Below are positions 1-5,780 of a stretch of DNA of 10,477 nucleotides, piece after piece. The translations under genes and the position numbers were made by a program. Positions within the stretch are counted from its first letter, which is position 1. Each line of letters begins with the position of its first letter. The stretch comes from JBEKVE01 sp049514335. GTDB taxonomy: Bacteria; Actinomycetota; Acidimicrobiia; Acidimicrobiales; UBA8190. The notes under the pieces are model-generated. The model saw only the letters and a program-made list of their open reading frames with translations, was not told where the DNA came from and did not search any database. Location of the stretch: positions 1-10,477 of the forward strand of contig JBEKVE010000110.1 in the NCBI GenBank assembly GCA_049514335.1. Direction: 5' to 3'.

Positions 1-241
1 GCAGGTCGGGCAGTCGCCAGGTGTATGCGAACACCGTGGGTTCCTCGACACGTTCCACGCGCATCTCGACGGTCATGCCGCCCGCGAAGGTCATCGTGGC
101 CGAGCCGCCGGGGCGAAGGTCGATACTCGCCCGCTCGCCAAACCACCCGCTCAGACCTTCGGCCGTGGTGAGCGCCTGCCACACCTCACGCGGCGCGCGG
201 GTCAGGGTCACGATGCGCTCGATGCGGTCGGGGAACGTCAT
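1..241 (-). CDS. SRPBCC/AHSA1-like domain protein, 3' part cut by window edge
   Basis: The start codon is ATG at 241-239, with a GAGGTGG purine stretch just upstream on the minus strand. The frame stays open to base 1, giving about 80 residues that begin MTFPDRIERIVTL. The pattern is that of the SRPBCC/AHSA1 (START-like) fold: a first beta strand (IVTLTRAPREVW), the helix motif ALTTAEGLSGWF, then alternating strands with RPGG and GGMTVEMRVERV. Family members bind hydrophobic ligands or act as co-chaperone-like proteins; the ligand here cannot be read. It lies 99 bases after another SRPBCC gene on the same strand, so the two are probably co-transcribed. The C-terminal half lies outside the window. 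The family call is fairly sure, the function unknown. Confidence 0.85.
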   Translation of the reverse strand, partial: MTFPDRIERIVTLTRAPREVWQALTTAEGLSGWFGERASIDLRPGGSATMTFAGGMTVEMRVERVEEPTVFAYTWRLPDL

Positions 242-295
242 GACCACCTCGTTGAGAGAGCGATTATGGATGATGCCGAGCAATGGTCGCGGACC

Positions 296-328
296 CGGGG
301 ACGGCCTGGTCAAGCCAGACAGTCCCCG
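296..328. terminator. Hairpin between the two SRPBCC genes
   Basis: Outer arms 296-302 (cggggac) and 322-328 (gtccccg) are perfect complements. A second inner stem pairs 306-309 (ctgg) with 315-318 (ccag), loop tcaag. It lies 12 bases past the stop of the upstream SRPBCC gene. No T-run follows, so it may be a weak terminator, a processing site or an mRNA-stabilising hairpin inside the operon. Confidence 0.35.
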
Positions 329-340
329 GCGGAACCGGGA

Positions 341-820
341 TCAGCCGTTCTCCTCGGCGGCTCGGCGGGCGAGATCCCGCGGGCTGCGGTTGGGAGCGCC
401 AGGGCCGCCCTCGACCAGCTCGCGCAGGCTGGTGCCGACGAAGTGATCCCAGCTGCGGCTGCACATGTCCTTGCACTCGAGCTGGTCGTTCAGGCCGCGG
501 TGCTCGAAATCGACCTCGCAGGAGCCGTTGTCGATCGGCGTGATGGTGAACGTCGGCTGGGTGCCGACCCAGTCCTCCATGAAGGTGCACTCGGTCACTG
601 TCCAGCGGACGGTCGTCGGGCGGGACGCTTCGTCGACGCGGACGAGGAGAGGCGGCTGATCCGCCACCATCGGAAACCGCAGCTCGCCATCGGTCAGGCC
701 CGAACCCGTCACCGGGCTCCACCAGGCGGCGAGCGCCTCCGTCGTGGTGACGGCGTCGAACACGACGTCAGCCGGGGCCTTCACACGGACGGTCTTGCGG
801 TAGTCGGTGCTGGTATTCAC
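341..820 (-). CDS. SRPBCC/AHSA1-like domain protein
   Basis: A 159-residue protein starting at GTG 820-818. The frame runs 33 codons further upstream to an ATG at 919, but that extension crosses the promoter and operators. The GTG has an AAGGAG ribosome site six bases away, which decides the start. The sequence opens with a strand (YRKTVRVKAPADVVFDAV), then TTTEALAAWWSPVTGSG, a hallmark of the AHSA1 group of START-like proteins, then beta strands (TTVRWTVTECTFM, TFTITPI) and the closing helix around WDHFVGTSLRELVEGG. The length fits a single-domain family member. Such genes are often controlled by an ArsR-type repressor, and a promoter with two matching inverted repeats lies directly upstream. 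The protein is cytosolic, with no signal or membrane segment. Ligand and physiological role are unknown. Confidence 0.9.
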   Translation of the reverse strand: MNTSTDYRKTVRVKAPADVVFDAVTTTEALAAWWSPVTGSGLTDGELRFPMVADQPPLLVRVDEASRPTTVRWTVTECTFMEDWVGTQPTFTITPIDNGSCEVDFEHRGLNDQLECKDMCSRSWDHFVGTSLRELVEGGPGAPNRSPRDLARRAAEENG

Positions 821-826
821 TGGGGT

Positions 827-832
827 CTCCTT
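827..832 (-). promoter_or_regulatory. Ribosome binding site fixing the GTG start of the SRPBCC gene
   Basis: The minus strand reads AAGGAG, six bases before GTG at 820-818. It supports the GTG over the ATG at 919, which would place the operators inside the coding region. Confidence 0.8.
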
Positions 833-850
833 GAACTGACGTGGGTTATC

Positions 851-866
851 GCAACCTGCTAGTTGC
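851..866. promoter_or_regulatory. Operator 2: second copy of the GCAAC/GTTGC repeat
   Basis: GCAAC-ctgcta-GTTGC, 5-bp arms with a 6-base centre and the same 16-base footprint as operator 1. Its centre is 24 bp from that of operator 1, on the start-site side of the promoter. Confidence 0.65.
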
Positions 867-895
867 ACTATATGGCAACCCAAAGGTTGCGTCAA
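867..895 (-). promoter_or_regulatory. Promoter of the SRPBCC gene pair
   Basis: On the minus strand, TTGACG (895-890) and TATAGT (872-867) are separated by exactly 17 bases, close to the housekeeping sigma consensus. Transcription would begin near 860, giving a leader of about 40 bases before the GTG start. Confidence 0.8.
875..890. promoter_or_regulatory. Operator 1: perfect inverted repeat in the promoter spacer
   Basis: GCAACC-caaa-GGTTGC, 6-bp arms with a 4-base centre. It fills the spacer and touches the -35 box, so a bound protein should block RNA polymerase. The layout resembles ArsR-type repressor sites upstream of AHSA1 genes (family knowledge); the regulator itself is not in the window. 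Confidence 0.7.
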
Positions 896-1288
896 CGGCT
901 TCTCGACGAACTCTGCCAAGTGTGGGTCGCAGGGAGAGCATGTCTCCGGCTGTTCAAACCGTCCGACAACGCTCGGCGCTTGAGAAAGAGGTCGTCCGGA
1001 CGCGCCACGGGGGAGATGAGGCGTGTATTTACGGTCGACCTGGGAGCCTTGCAGTCAGTCAGGATCTGGCTCCGACAGGGGTGGTTCGCCGTCTTCTCCG
1101 GTAGGAGAGGCGGGCTGATCCGTGTCGCGAACATGGCGCATTGCCAGCTGGGCTACGGCTCTGTCGGGAGGTCGAGAAGAGCGCTGCGCCTCCAGCTCCT
1201 GAGCCAGCTAGTTCGGTTTCGATGACCGTCGGCGCTACCTCGGGCACACGGGTCGGCGCCGTGTCACCCGTCCCGGCGGTCGTCCGCG
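896..1288. other. Gene-free stretch between beta-helix gene and SRPBCC promoter
   Basis: Open frames exist on both strands but none has a good ribosome site or a recognisable domain. A hairpin at 1087-1112 pairs cgcc with ggcg and tctcc with ggaga (loop ggta, four bases bulged). A 6-bp inverted repeat acggg(t)/(a)cccgt at 1248-1253 and 1266-1271 lies just past the stop of the beta-helix gene and might help end transcription. Neither has a T-run. I see no tRNA, IS end or repeat array. Confidence 0.5.
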
Positions 1289-3061
1289 TCAGCCCCTCAC
1301 GACCGAGACTCCACCCGGGCACCAGAGGTTGGTCGGAACCCCCTGACACGGGTTGGGCATCGACGCAAGCGTGGGAAGCGGTTCCATGACGACGCTGGTC
1401 GCCTGCGGGTAGTCGGCGTGAGCCGACGAGCAGAGCGATCCCGAGAGGACTCCGGCGTCGCACTCCGCCTGGACGAGCAGCGTCGAGTCGGTGTTGGGCC
1501 CGGCCAGGGAAGGAGTCGACCGCGGCGTGCGGGTACCACAGGTCGACGGCGTGAGCTGGGAGTAGCCGTCGATCGAATCCGCATTCGTGGCCGGCCCGGA
1601 CGAAATGGTGAACGACGGGTTCCACTCCGTGTTGCCGACGAAGCAGTTGTCCTTTTCATGTCCACCGCCGAGGAGGTTGCCGAAGTCGGCGTTGCTCGGG
1701 TTGCCGAGCGTCCCATTGCCCGAGAACTTGTTGTCGGCCAGGACGTCCCCCTCGGGGTCGTAGAGACAGTTGAGCCCGGAGATCGCGTAGGCGGACACAT
1801 CCAACCCTCCCGTCTTGGTGCAGGTCTTACCGTCCGAGGACAGGTTGGGGTCGGGATAGGGCGCGAAGAGGATGCCCCACGCACCGTTGTTCAGGAATTC
1901 GTTGCCCAGGACGGTGTCATCGCGTCCACCCGAGATGGTCATACCCGTGCCGGTCGGCCCCAATCCGGCAGTTCCTGACACCGGCACATTCGGATCGTTG
2001 TTGCTCGCGACGAGGTTGTTCATGAAAACCCAGCACGAATTGACCGTGGGGTTGGTGCCGGGGACGGCCTGCGACGTAGCGGTCGCCTTGTTGCCCGGAC
2101 ATTTTCCGTCCTGCGGCGGAGGCGGGTCTCCGGTCAGGGCGGTGTTCGTGTCGAGCCCTTCCTTGTTGTTGTCGAAGGTGGAGTTCTCGATGATCACTTG
2201 ACCGCCGGAGTTCGTTCCCGAATACCCCAGGGCGTTGTTCTCGAACCAGGCATGGTTGATGGTGACGGCACACGCACGATGACAGGCGCCCACATAGGCA
2301 CCCGAGTCCGAGAAGTTGTTGGCGTAGATCTGGTCCCACGACCCAACCTTCGAGTTGGACGAGAAGATCCCGTACAGCGCACACGTACCGCAGATGTTCG
2401 CCTGGTTCACATCGCTGTTGGAGAAATACGTCGAGGTGGCGGTCAGGTAGCTCCCCGAGTAATCCTTCAGCCCGACCTTGCCCGAGCCGTCCCCGCCGTT
2501 CCACCAGATCTCGTTGCCGGCATTGCCACTACCGGCGAGGAAGTTGCAGACGGTGAGATTGTCGATGCTGACACCGTTCGCCTTCCACACGACGATCCCG
2601 TTCTGGCCGAGCCCTCCAAGGGTGTTCTGTTCATCCGCGGCGGGGCTGCACGAGGTCGGTGACGACGACGCTGTGCCGTCCACGATGACCGTGTTCCGAT
2701 TCATGCCCCTCAGGTGGATGTCGGATGTCGAGATCACGACACCGCCGTAATACCCGCTCCCCACGGCGGGGCTCGAACCTGTGATGCCGGCGTCGTCATT
2801 CTCGTGGTAGTCCCCCGGCGCAACCAGAATCCAATCGTTCTTCTGTGCCGAACTCACAGCAGCTTGAATCGTGGAAAACGTCTGGGATGCCGGAGTCGTG
2901 ATGCCGGCCACTGAGCCGACGTAGAGGACTTCGGGCTGGGACGGCCCCGCCTTCGGTGCCTTGGCCGATGCGCCGGTTGCTCCCACTCCTGCCACGACCG
3001 CGCACACGAGTGTCACGGCCAGACCGGCTCCCGCCACGCGCGACGTCTTCAATGACATCAT
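1289..3061 (-). CDS. Secreted right-handed parallel beta-helix repeat protein
   Basis: A 590-residue protein from ATG 3061-3059, directly followed by a second ATG. A GGGGG-rich ribosome site lies about nine bases upstream. The frame runs 31 codons further back, but that part is Arg/Gly/Pro-rich with no signal features. Residues 1-33 form a Sec signal peptide: a positive start (KTSR), a hydrophobic core (VAGAGLAVTLVCAVVAG) and an Ala-Ser-Ala cleavage site before KAPKAG. The mature part opens like pectate-lyase-fold proteins (LYVGS, then TFSTIQAAVSSAQKNDWI and VAPGDYHEN). It continues with many short strand-turn units rich in Asn, Gly and Ser (NNxxxxN patterns), typical of Asn-ladder PbH1 repeats. 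Several Cys pairs (CGTC, CHRAC) could form disulfides outside the cell. No anchor is visible. The family includes polysaccharide lyases and adhesive surface proteins; catalytic residues could not be identified, so substrate and activity stay open. Confidence 0.85.
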   Translation of the reverse strand: MMSLKTSRVAGAGLAVTLVCAVVAGVGATGASAKAPKAGPSQPEVLYVGSVAGITTPASQTFSTIQAAVSSAQKNDWILVAPGDYHENDDAGITGSSPAVGSGYYGGVVISTSDIHLRGMNRNTVIVDGTASSSPTSCSPAADEQNTLGGLGQNGIVVWKANGVSIDNLTVCNFLAGSGNAGNEIWWNGGDGSGKVGLKDYSGSYLTATSTYFSNSDVNQANICGTCALYGIFSSNSKVGSWDQIYANNFSDSGAYVGACHRACAVTINHAWFENNALGYSGTNSGGQVIIENSTFDNNKEGLDTNTALTGDPPPPQDGKCPGNKATATSQAVPGTNPTVNSCWVFMNNLVASNNDPNVPVSGTAGLGPTGTGMTISGGRDDTVLGNEFLNNGAWGILFAPYPDPNLSSDGKTCTKTGGLDVSAYAISGLNCLYDPEGDVLADNKFSGNGTLGNPSNADFGNLLGGGHEKDNCFVGNTEWNPSFTISSGPATNADSIDGYSQLTPSTCGTRTPRSTPSLAGPNTDSTLLVQAECDAGVLSGSLCSSAHADYPQATSVVMEPLPTLASMPNPCQGVPTNLWCPGGVSVVRG

Positions 3062-3370
3062 CTTCGTGTTCCCCCTTCGCCGGCTCGCCGCCGGGCCTCC
3101 TGATCTCCCGCGATCAGAGGCTGTCGGTCCGCATGTTGGTCGATGATCCGGCACAGGGCATCATCAATTTTGAGGGAAGGACGAGATGTCATGCGGAACG
3201 CCGAGGGACTGCGCGCCGTCGATGCCGGGGCACGCAGGACCGCGTGAACCGGTCATCACTGTGTGTGAAATCAAGACGGATTTCGCCGCCGGGTCGCCTG
3301 GACGTCACCTTCCGTTCAGAGGCGTGTACTCGACTGCGATGACGTGCCCGGTCCCGGAACGGACCCTCCG
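3062..3370. other. Intergenic region upstream of the beta-helix gene
   Basis: No convincing gene on either strand. Besides the leader hairpin it holds an inverted repeat gatgat (3142-3147)/atcatc (3160-3165) with a 12-base centre, beside a TTGATG that could be a -35 box; no good -10 follows at 17 bases. A 5-bp stem ggtcc/ggacc (3350-3354 and 3361-3365) just past the DUF899 gene is a weak terminator candidate. Confidence 0.4.
3096..3120 (-). promoter_or_regulatory. Hairpin in the leader of the beta-helix gene
   Basis: CTGATC (3100-3105) pairs with GATCAG (3112-3117) across a 6-base loop, and CCT/AGG extend the stem past one bulged base, giving 9 bp. A second small hairpin (ccggc/gccgg) lies between it and the ribosome site. 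Position, about 35 bases before the start codon, suggests an mRNA-stabilising or translation-modulating structure. The role is inferred. Confidence 0.4.
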
Positions 3371-4111
3371 TCAGGCAGTGAAATCGGGAACCCCGGCGCG
3401 CGGCGTTTCGACCCGTCCCTTGGGCTCCTCCCACTCCTCCTGGCGCCCGAGCGCGGTCATGTCGAGTACGGAGTAGACCCCACCCATGCCCTCGGTCCCG
3501 CGGGCATAGGTGGAGTAGGTGTGGAACACGTCGTCCCCGTCACGCAGGAAGAAGCTGTAGCCCGGCTGCTCCGACGATCCCTCTCCCAGCCAGCCCATGC
3601 CTGCCGCCTCGAGCTCGGGCAGCGTCCGGTAGTTCCACAGCACGGGGGCGACGGAGCTGTCGATCGTCACGTTGAAGTCGTAGTTGAAGTCACTGCCGTA
3701 CGAGGAGTACCAGGGGAAGGTCCATCCACGCTGGGCCTGGTACCGGGCGATCTTGTCGGCGGGGGCACGCGACACAGCGACGAAGGCTGTGTCCCTGGCG
3801 CGCAGGTGGCGCAACAGCCCGTCCGACATCTCGTCGGCTGCACCCGAGCAGGACGGGCACCCCTCGTCCCATGCCGGATCGAACATGAAGTGCTGCAGCA
3901 CCAGTTGGCGGCTGTCCCCGAACAGCCGGCGCAAGCCGACGGTCCCCTCCGGGCCGGTAAAGGCGTACGCCTTGTCCACCCGCACCATGGGCAGCTGGCG
4001 GCGCCGGGCACTCAGGCGGTCCCGCTCCTTCGTGAACGCCTTCTCCCGGGCGAGCAGCTCTTTGCGCGCCTCCAGCCACTCGGACCGTGTCACGACCTCG
4101 GGAAGGGCCAT
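3371..4111 (-). CDS. DUF899 family thioredoxin-like protein
   Basis: A 246-residue protein from ATG 4111-4109, placed by a strong AGGAGG site five bases upstream; the longer in-frame start at 4153 lies upstream of that site and is rejected. The sequence matches the DUF899 pattern: the N-terminal helix EWLEARKELLAREKAFTKERDRL, then YAFTGPEGTVGLRRLFGDSRQL and the strand VLQHFMFDP. The Cys pair CPSC (Cys85 and Cys88) sits where thioredoxin-like folds carry their active-site cysteines. Further family blocks are FVAVSRAP, the aromatic segment WYSSYGSDFNYDF, and FHTYSTYARG near the C-terminus. Family members are predicted thioredoxin-like proteins with no agreed function; a thiol-redox or peroxide-related role is inference. 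No signal peptide. It points away from egtB across a 416-base region, so a shared oxidative-stress theme is possible but unproven. Confidence 0.9.
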   Translation of the reverse strand: MALPEVVTRSEWLEARKELLAREKAFTKERDRLSARRRQLPMVRVDKAYAFTGPEGTVGLRRLFGDSRQLVLQHFMFDPAWDEGCPSCSGAADEMSDGLLRHLRARDTAFVAVSRAPADKIARYQAQRGWTFPWYSSYGSDFNYDFNVTIDSSVAPVLWNYRTLPELEAAGMGWLGEGSSEQPGYSFFLRDGDDVFHTYSTYARGTEGMGGVYSVLDMTALGRQEEWEEPKGRVETPRAGVPDFTA

Positions 4112-4116
4112 CGCTG

Positions 4117-4122
4117 CCTCCT
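4117..4122 (-). promoter_or_regulatory. Ribosome binding site deciding the DUF899 start
   Basis: The minus strand reads AGGAGG five bases before ATG 4111-4109. It rules out the upstream in-frame ATG at 4153. Confidence 0.85.
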
Positions 4123-4137
4123 GTTGTCTGTCATGTC

Positions 4138-4171
4138 CACCTGGCGCATCCACCTGGGCGTGTGCACCTGG
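4138..4171. repeat. Three short direct repeats upstream of the DUF899 gene
   Basis: CACCTGG (CCAGGTG on the minus strand) occurs at 4138-4144, 4151-4157 and 4165-4171, at 13- and 14-base spacing. Further CACCTGG at 4366-4372 and the reverse CAGGTG at 4448-4453 lie in the same intergenic region. They could be binding sites of a regulator of one or both flanking genes; no such regulator is identified. Confidence 0.4.
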
Positions 4172-4392
4172 GGATGCCGATGCGCGACGTCCCCGTGCAA
4201 TACGACGGGGGTGGGGGCTCCGAACTCATCGGTGCACCTTCCATCATGCTCAGCCGGCCATCGCCCTCAGCCGGGCCCAGCGCCACCCCCCGGGTCCGGT
4301 CCCACCCCCGCCGCCCGATGGGCGACCAGGACCCCTCCCCCAACGGTGGAGGAGAAGACGCCGGTCACCTGGACCGATACCGTCCGACCGGC

Positions 4393-4442
4393 GCCCGCCC
4401 GGGGAACTGCCCGGGGCTGCATGCCCGGGGGTCCGGGCGGGC
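4393..4442 (+). promoter_or_regulatory. Large GC-rich stem-loop in the egtB leader region
   Basis: Perfect 10-bp arms gcccgcccgg (4393-4402) and ccgggcgggc (4433-4442) enclose a 30-base loop. Inside it cccggg (4410-4415) can pair with cccggg (4424-4429), giving a second 6-bp stem with an 8-base apical loop. The inner cccggg lies in a direct repeat TGCCCGGGG (4408-4416 and 4422-4430). The structure ends 85 bases before the egtB start. It could be a leader structure, an attenuator or a protein site; no T-run follows. Confidence 0.5.
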
Positions 4443-4527
4443 AGGGTCAGGTGGACGTGCACCGGGGCGCGGCCTATTCCGTCACAGGTCCCGCATACGC
4501 TGGGCCACGCATGACTGGGGGATACCC

Positions 4528-5775
4528 ATGGGCGATCTGACCACCACCCGCCGGGGCGCCGATCTGGCCAGCCGCTACCGGTCCCTGCGGGAGTTGACCG
4601 AGGTGCTGTCGTCCCCGCTCACCCCCGAGGACCAGACCGTCCAGTCCATGCCCGACGTCAGCCCGACCAAGTGGCACCGGGCCCACACGTCCTGGTTCTT
4701 CGAGACCTTCCTGCTCGAGCCCCAGATCCCCCGCTACCGCCCGTTCCACCCCGCCTACGCGTATCTGTTCAACTCCTACTACGAAGGGGTGGGGGCCCGG
4801 TACCCCCGCCAACGGCGCGGTGTGGTGTCGCGCCCCGGGGTGGCCGAGGTGGGCAGCTACCGGGCCTACGTCGACGTCGCCATGAGCGAGCTCCTGTCCG
4901 GCACGCTCGCCCCTGAGACGTCGGATCTCGTCGAGCTCGGCCTCCACCACGAGCAGCAGCACCAGGAGCTGTTGCTCATGGACATCAAGCACGTCCTGTC
5001 GTGCAACCCCATGGAGCCCGCCTACGCCACCGTGACATTCGACGGGCCCGGTCCGGCCCGGAGCGCGGCATGGATCGAGCACCCCGGCGGCCTGGTCGAC
5101 ATCGGCCACGACGGGAACGGGTTCGGCTTCGACAACGAGTTCCCCCGTCACGCCGTCCGGCTGGAGCCCTTCGCCCTGGCCGACCAGGCCGTGACGTGCG
5201 GCGACTGGATGGCCTTCATGGCCGACGGCGGCTACCACCGCCCCGAGCTGTGGCTCTCCGACGGGTGGGCCATGGCCCGGGCCGAGGACTGGGAGGCCCC
5301 GCTGTACTGGTCCCCGGTGGTGGACGACTGGTGGGTCTTCACCCTGGGCGGCCCCCAGCTCGTGGACCCGGGCGAGCCCGTCTGCCACGTCAGCTACTAC
5401 GAGGCCGACGCCTTCGCCCGCTGGGCCGGCGCCCGGCTCCCCACCGAGGCGGAGTGGGAGGCGGTGGCCACGCACTCCCCCGCTCGGGGGAACCTCCTCG
5501 ATCTGAGCGTTCTGCACCCTCGCCCCGCCCAGGGCGCCACCCTGTTCGGCGACGTGTGGCAGTGGACGTCGAGCGCCTACAGCCCCTACCCGGGGTTCCG
5601 GCCCGCCCCTGGGGCCGTGGGCGAGTACAACGGCAAGTTCATGGTCAACCAGTACGTCCTGCGAGGTGGCTCATGTGTCACCCCTCAGGACCACGTCCGT
5701 TCCAGCTACCGAAACTTCTTCCCGCCCGCGGCGCGCTGGCCCTTCGCAGGCCTGCGGCTGGCCCGAGACTGCTGA
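4528..5775 (+). CDS. egtB: EgtB, hercynine-dependent sulfoxide synthase
   Basis: A 415-residue protein starting at ATG 4528, with GGGGGA five bases upstream. It catalyses the iron- and O2-dependent C-S bond formation between hercynine and a Cys-containing thiol, a central step of ergothioneine synthesis in the cytosol. The N-terminal DinB-like domain (about 15-160) carries the metal site: KWHRAH (His50, His53) and HHEQQHQE, where His141, His145 and Glu147 form the HxxxHxE motif. The C-terminal FGE/sulfatase-modifying domain (about 185-412) shows RLPTEAEWEA, GDVWQWT, VLRGGSC and the closing SSYRNFFP...PFAGLRLAR. Tyr84-Tyr85 in FNSYYEGVG fit the adjacent active-site tyrosines of the type II enzyme studied from Chloracidobacterium (recalled from the literature; alignment not run). 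Length is normal. egtD follows after five bases. EgtA (gamma-Glu-Cys synthesis) and EgtC are not nearby, consistent with an enzyme that uses free cysteine, an inference. Confidence 0.95.
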   Translation: MGDLTTTRRGADLASRYRSLRELTEVLSSPLTPEDQTVQSMPDVSPTKWHRAHTSWFFETFLLEPQIPRYRPFHPAYAYLFNSYYEGVGARYPRQRRGVVSRPGVAEVGSYRAYVDVAMSELLSGTLAPETSDLVELGLHHEQQHQELLLMDIKHVLSCNPMEPAYATVTFDGPGPARSAAWIEHPGGLVDIGHDGNGFGFDNEFPRHAVRLEPFALADQAVTCGDWMAFMADGGYHRPELWLSDGWAMARAEDWEAPLYWSPVVDDWWVFTLGGPQLVDPGEPVCHVSYYEADAFARWAGARLPTEAEWEAVATHSPARGNLLDLSVLHPRPAQGATLFGDVWQWTSSAYSPYPGFRPAPGAVGEYNGKFMVNQYVLRGGSCVTPQDHVRSSYRNFFPPAARWPFAGLRLARDC

Positions 5776-5780
5776 GGACC

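Larger units (their letters stand above)
4112..4527. other. Divergent intergenic region between DUF899 gene and egtB
   Basis: Both outward promoters should lie here, but I see no strong -35/-10 pair. It is very GC-rich and holds the CAGGTG-type motifs, a direct repeat CTCAGCCGG (4249-4257 and 4266-4274) and a long stem-loop at 4393-4442. An open frame upstream of egtB is in phase with it (from 4087), but its composition is Pro/Gly/Arg-rich and it runs into the DUF899 gene, so it is not a likely extension. Confidence 0.5.

Noticed and set aside
821..919. N-terminal extension of the SRPBCC gene to ATG 919
   Set aside because: It would cover the promoter and both operators; GTG 820 has an AAGGAG site.
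863..1225. 120-codon plus-strand frame suspected as a transposase remnant
   Set aside because: It starts inside the operator, has no ribosome site and no transposase motif; no flanking terminal repeats were found.
1059..1625. 188-codon minus-strand frame across the beta-helix 3' end, possibly a frameshifted continuation
   Set aside because: The beta-helix frame ends naturally after a Cys/Trp-containing tail, and the other frame shows no repeat or anchor signal.
4087..4527. Upstream in-frame extension of egtB
   Set aside because: Its beginning overlaps the DUF899 gene, it is Pro/Gly/Arg-rich, and ATG 4528 has its own ribosome site and fits the usual EgtB N-terminus.
3344..4540. 398-codon plus-strand frame, whose 3' end could be a leader ORF overlapping the egtB start
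   Set aside because: Most of it is opposite the DUF899 gene; the last part follows a GGAGGAG stretch, but codon character is poor and no known leader peptide matches.
4474..5517. 347-codon minus-strand frame opposite egtB
   Set aside because: Same reason: low-complexity Gly/Val/Glu/His composition against a well-defined egtB.
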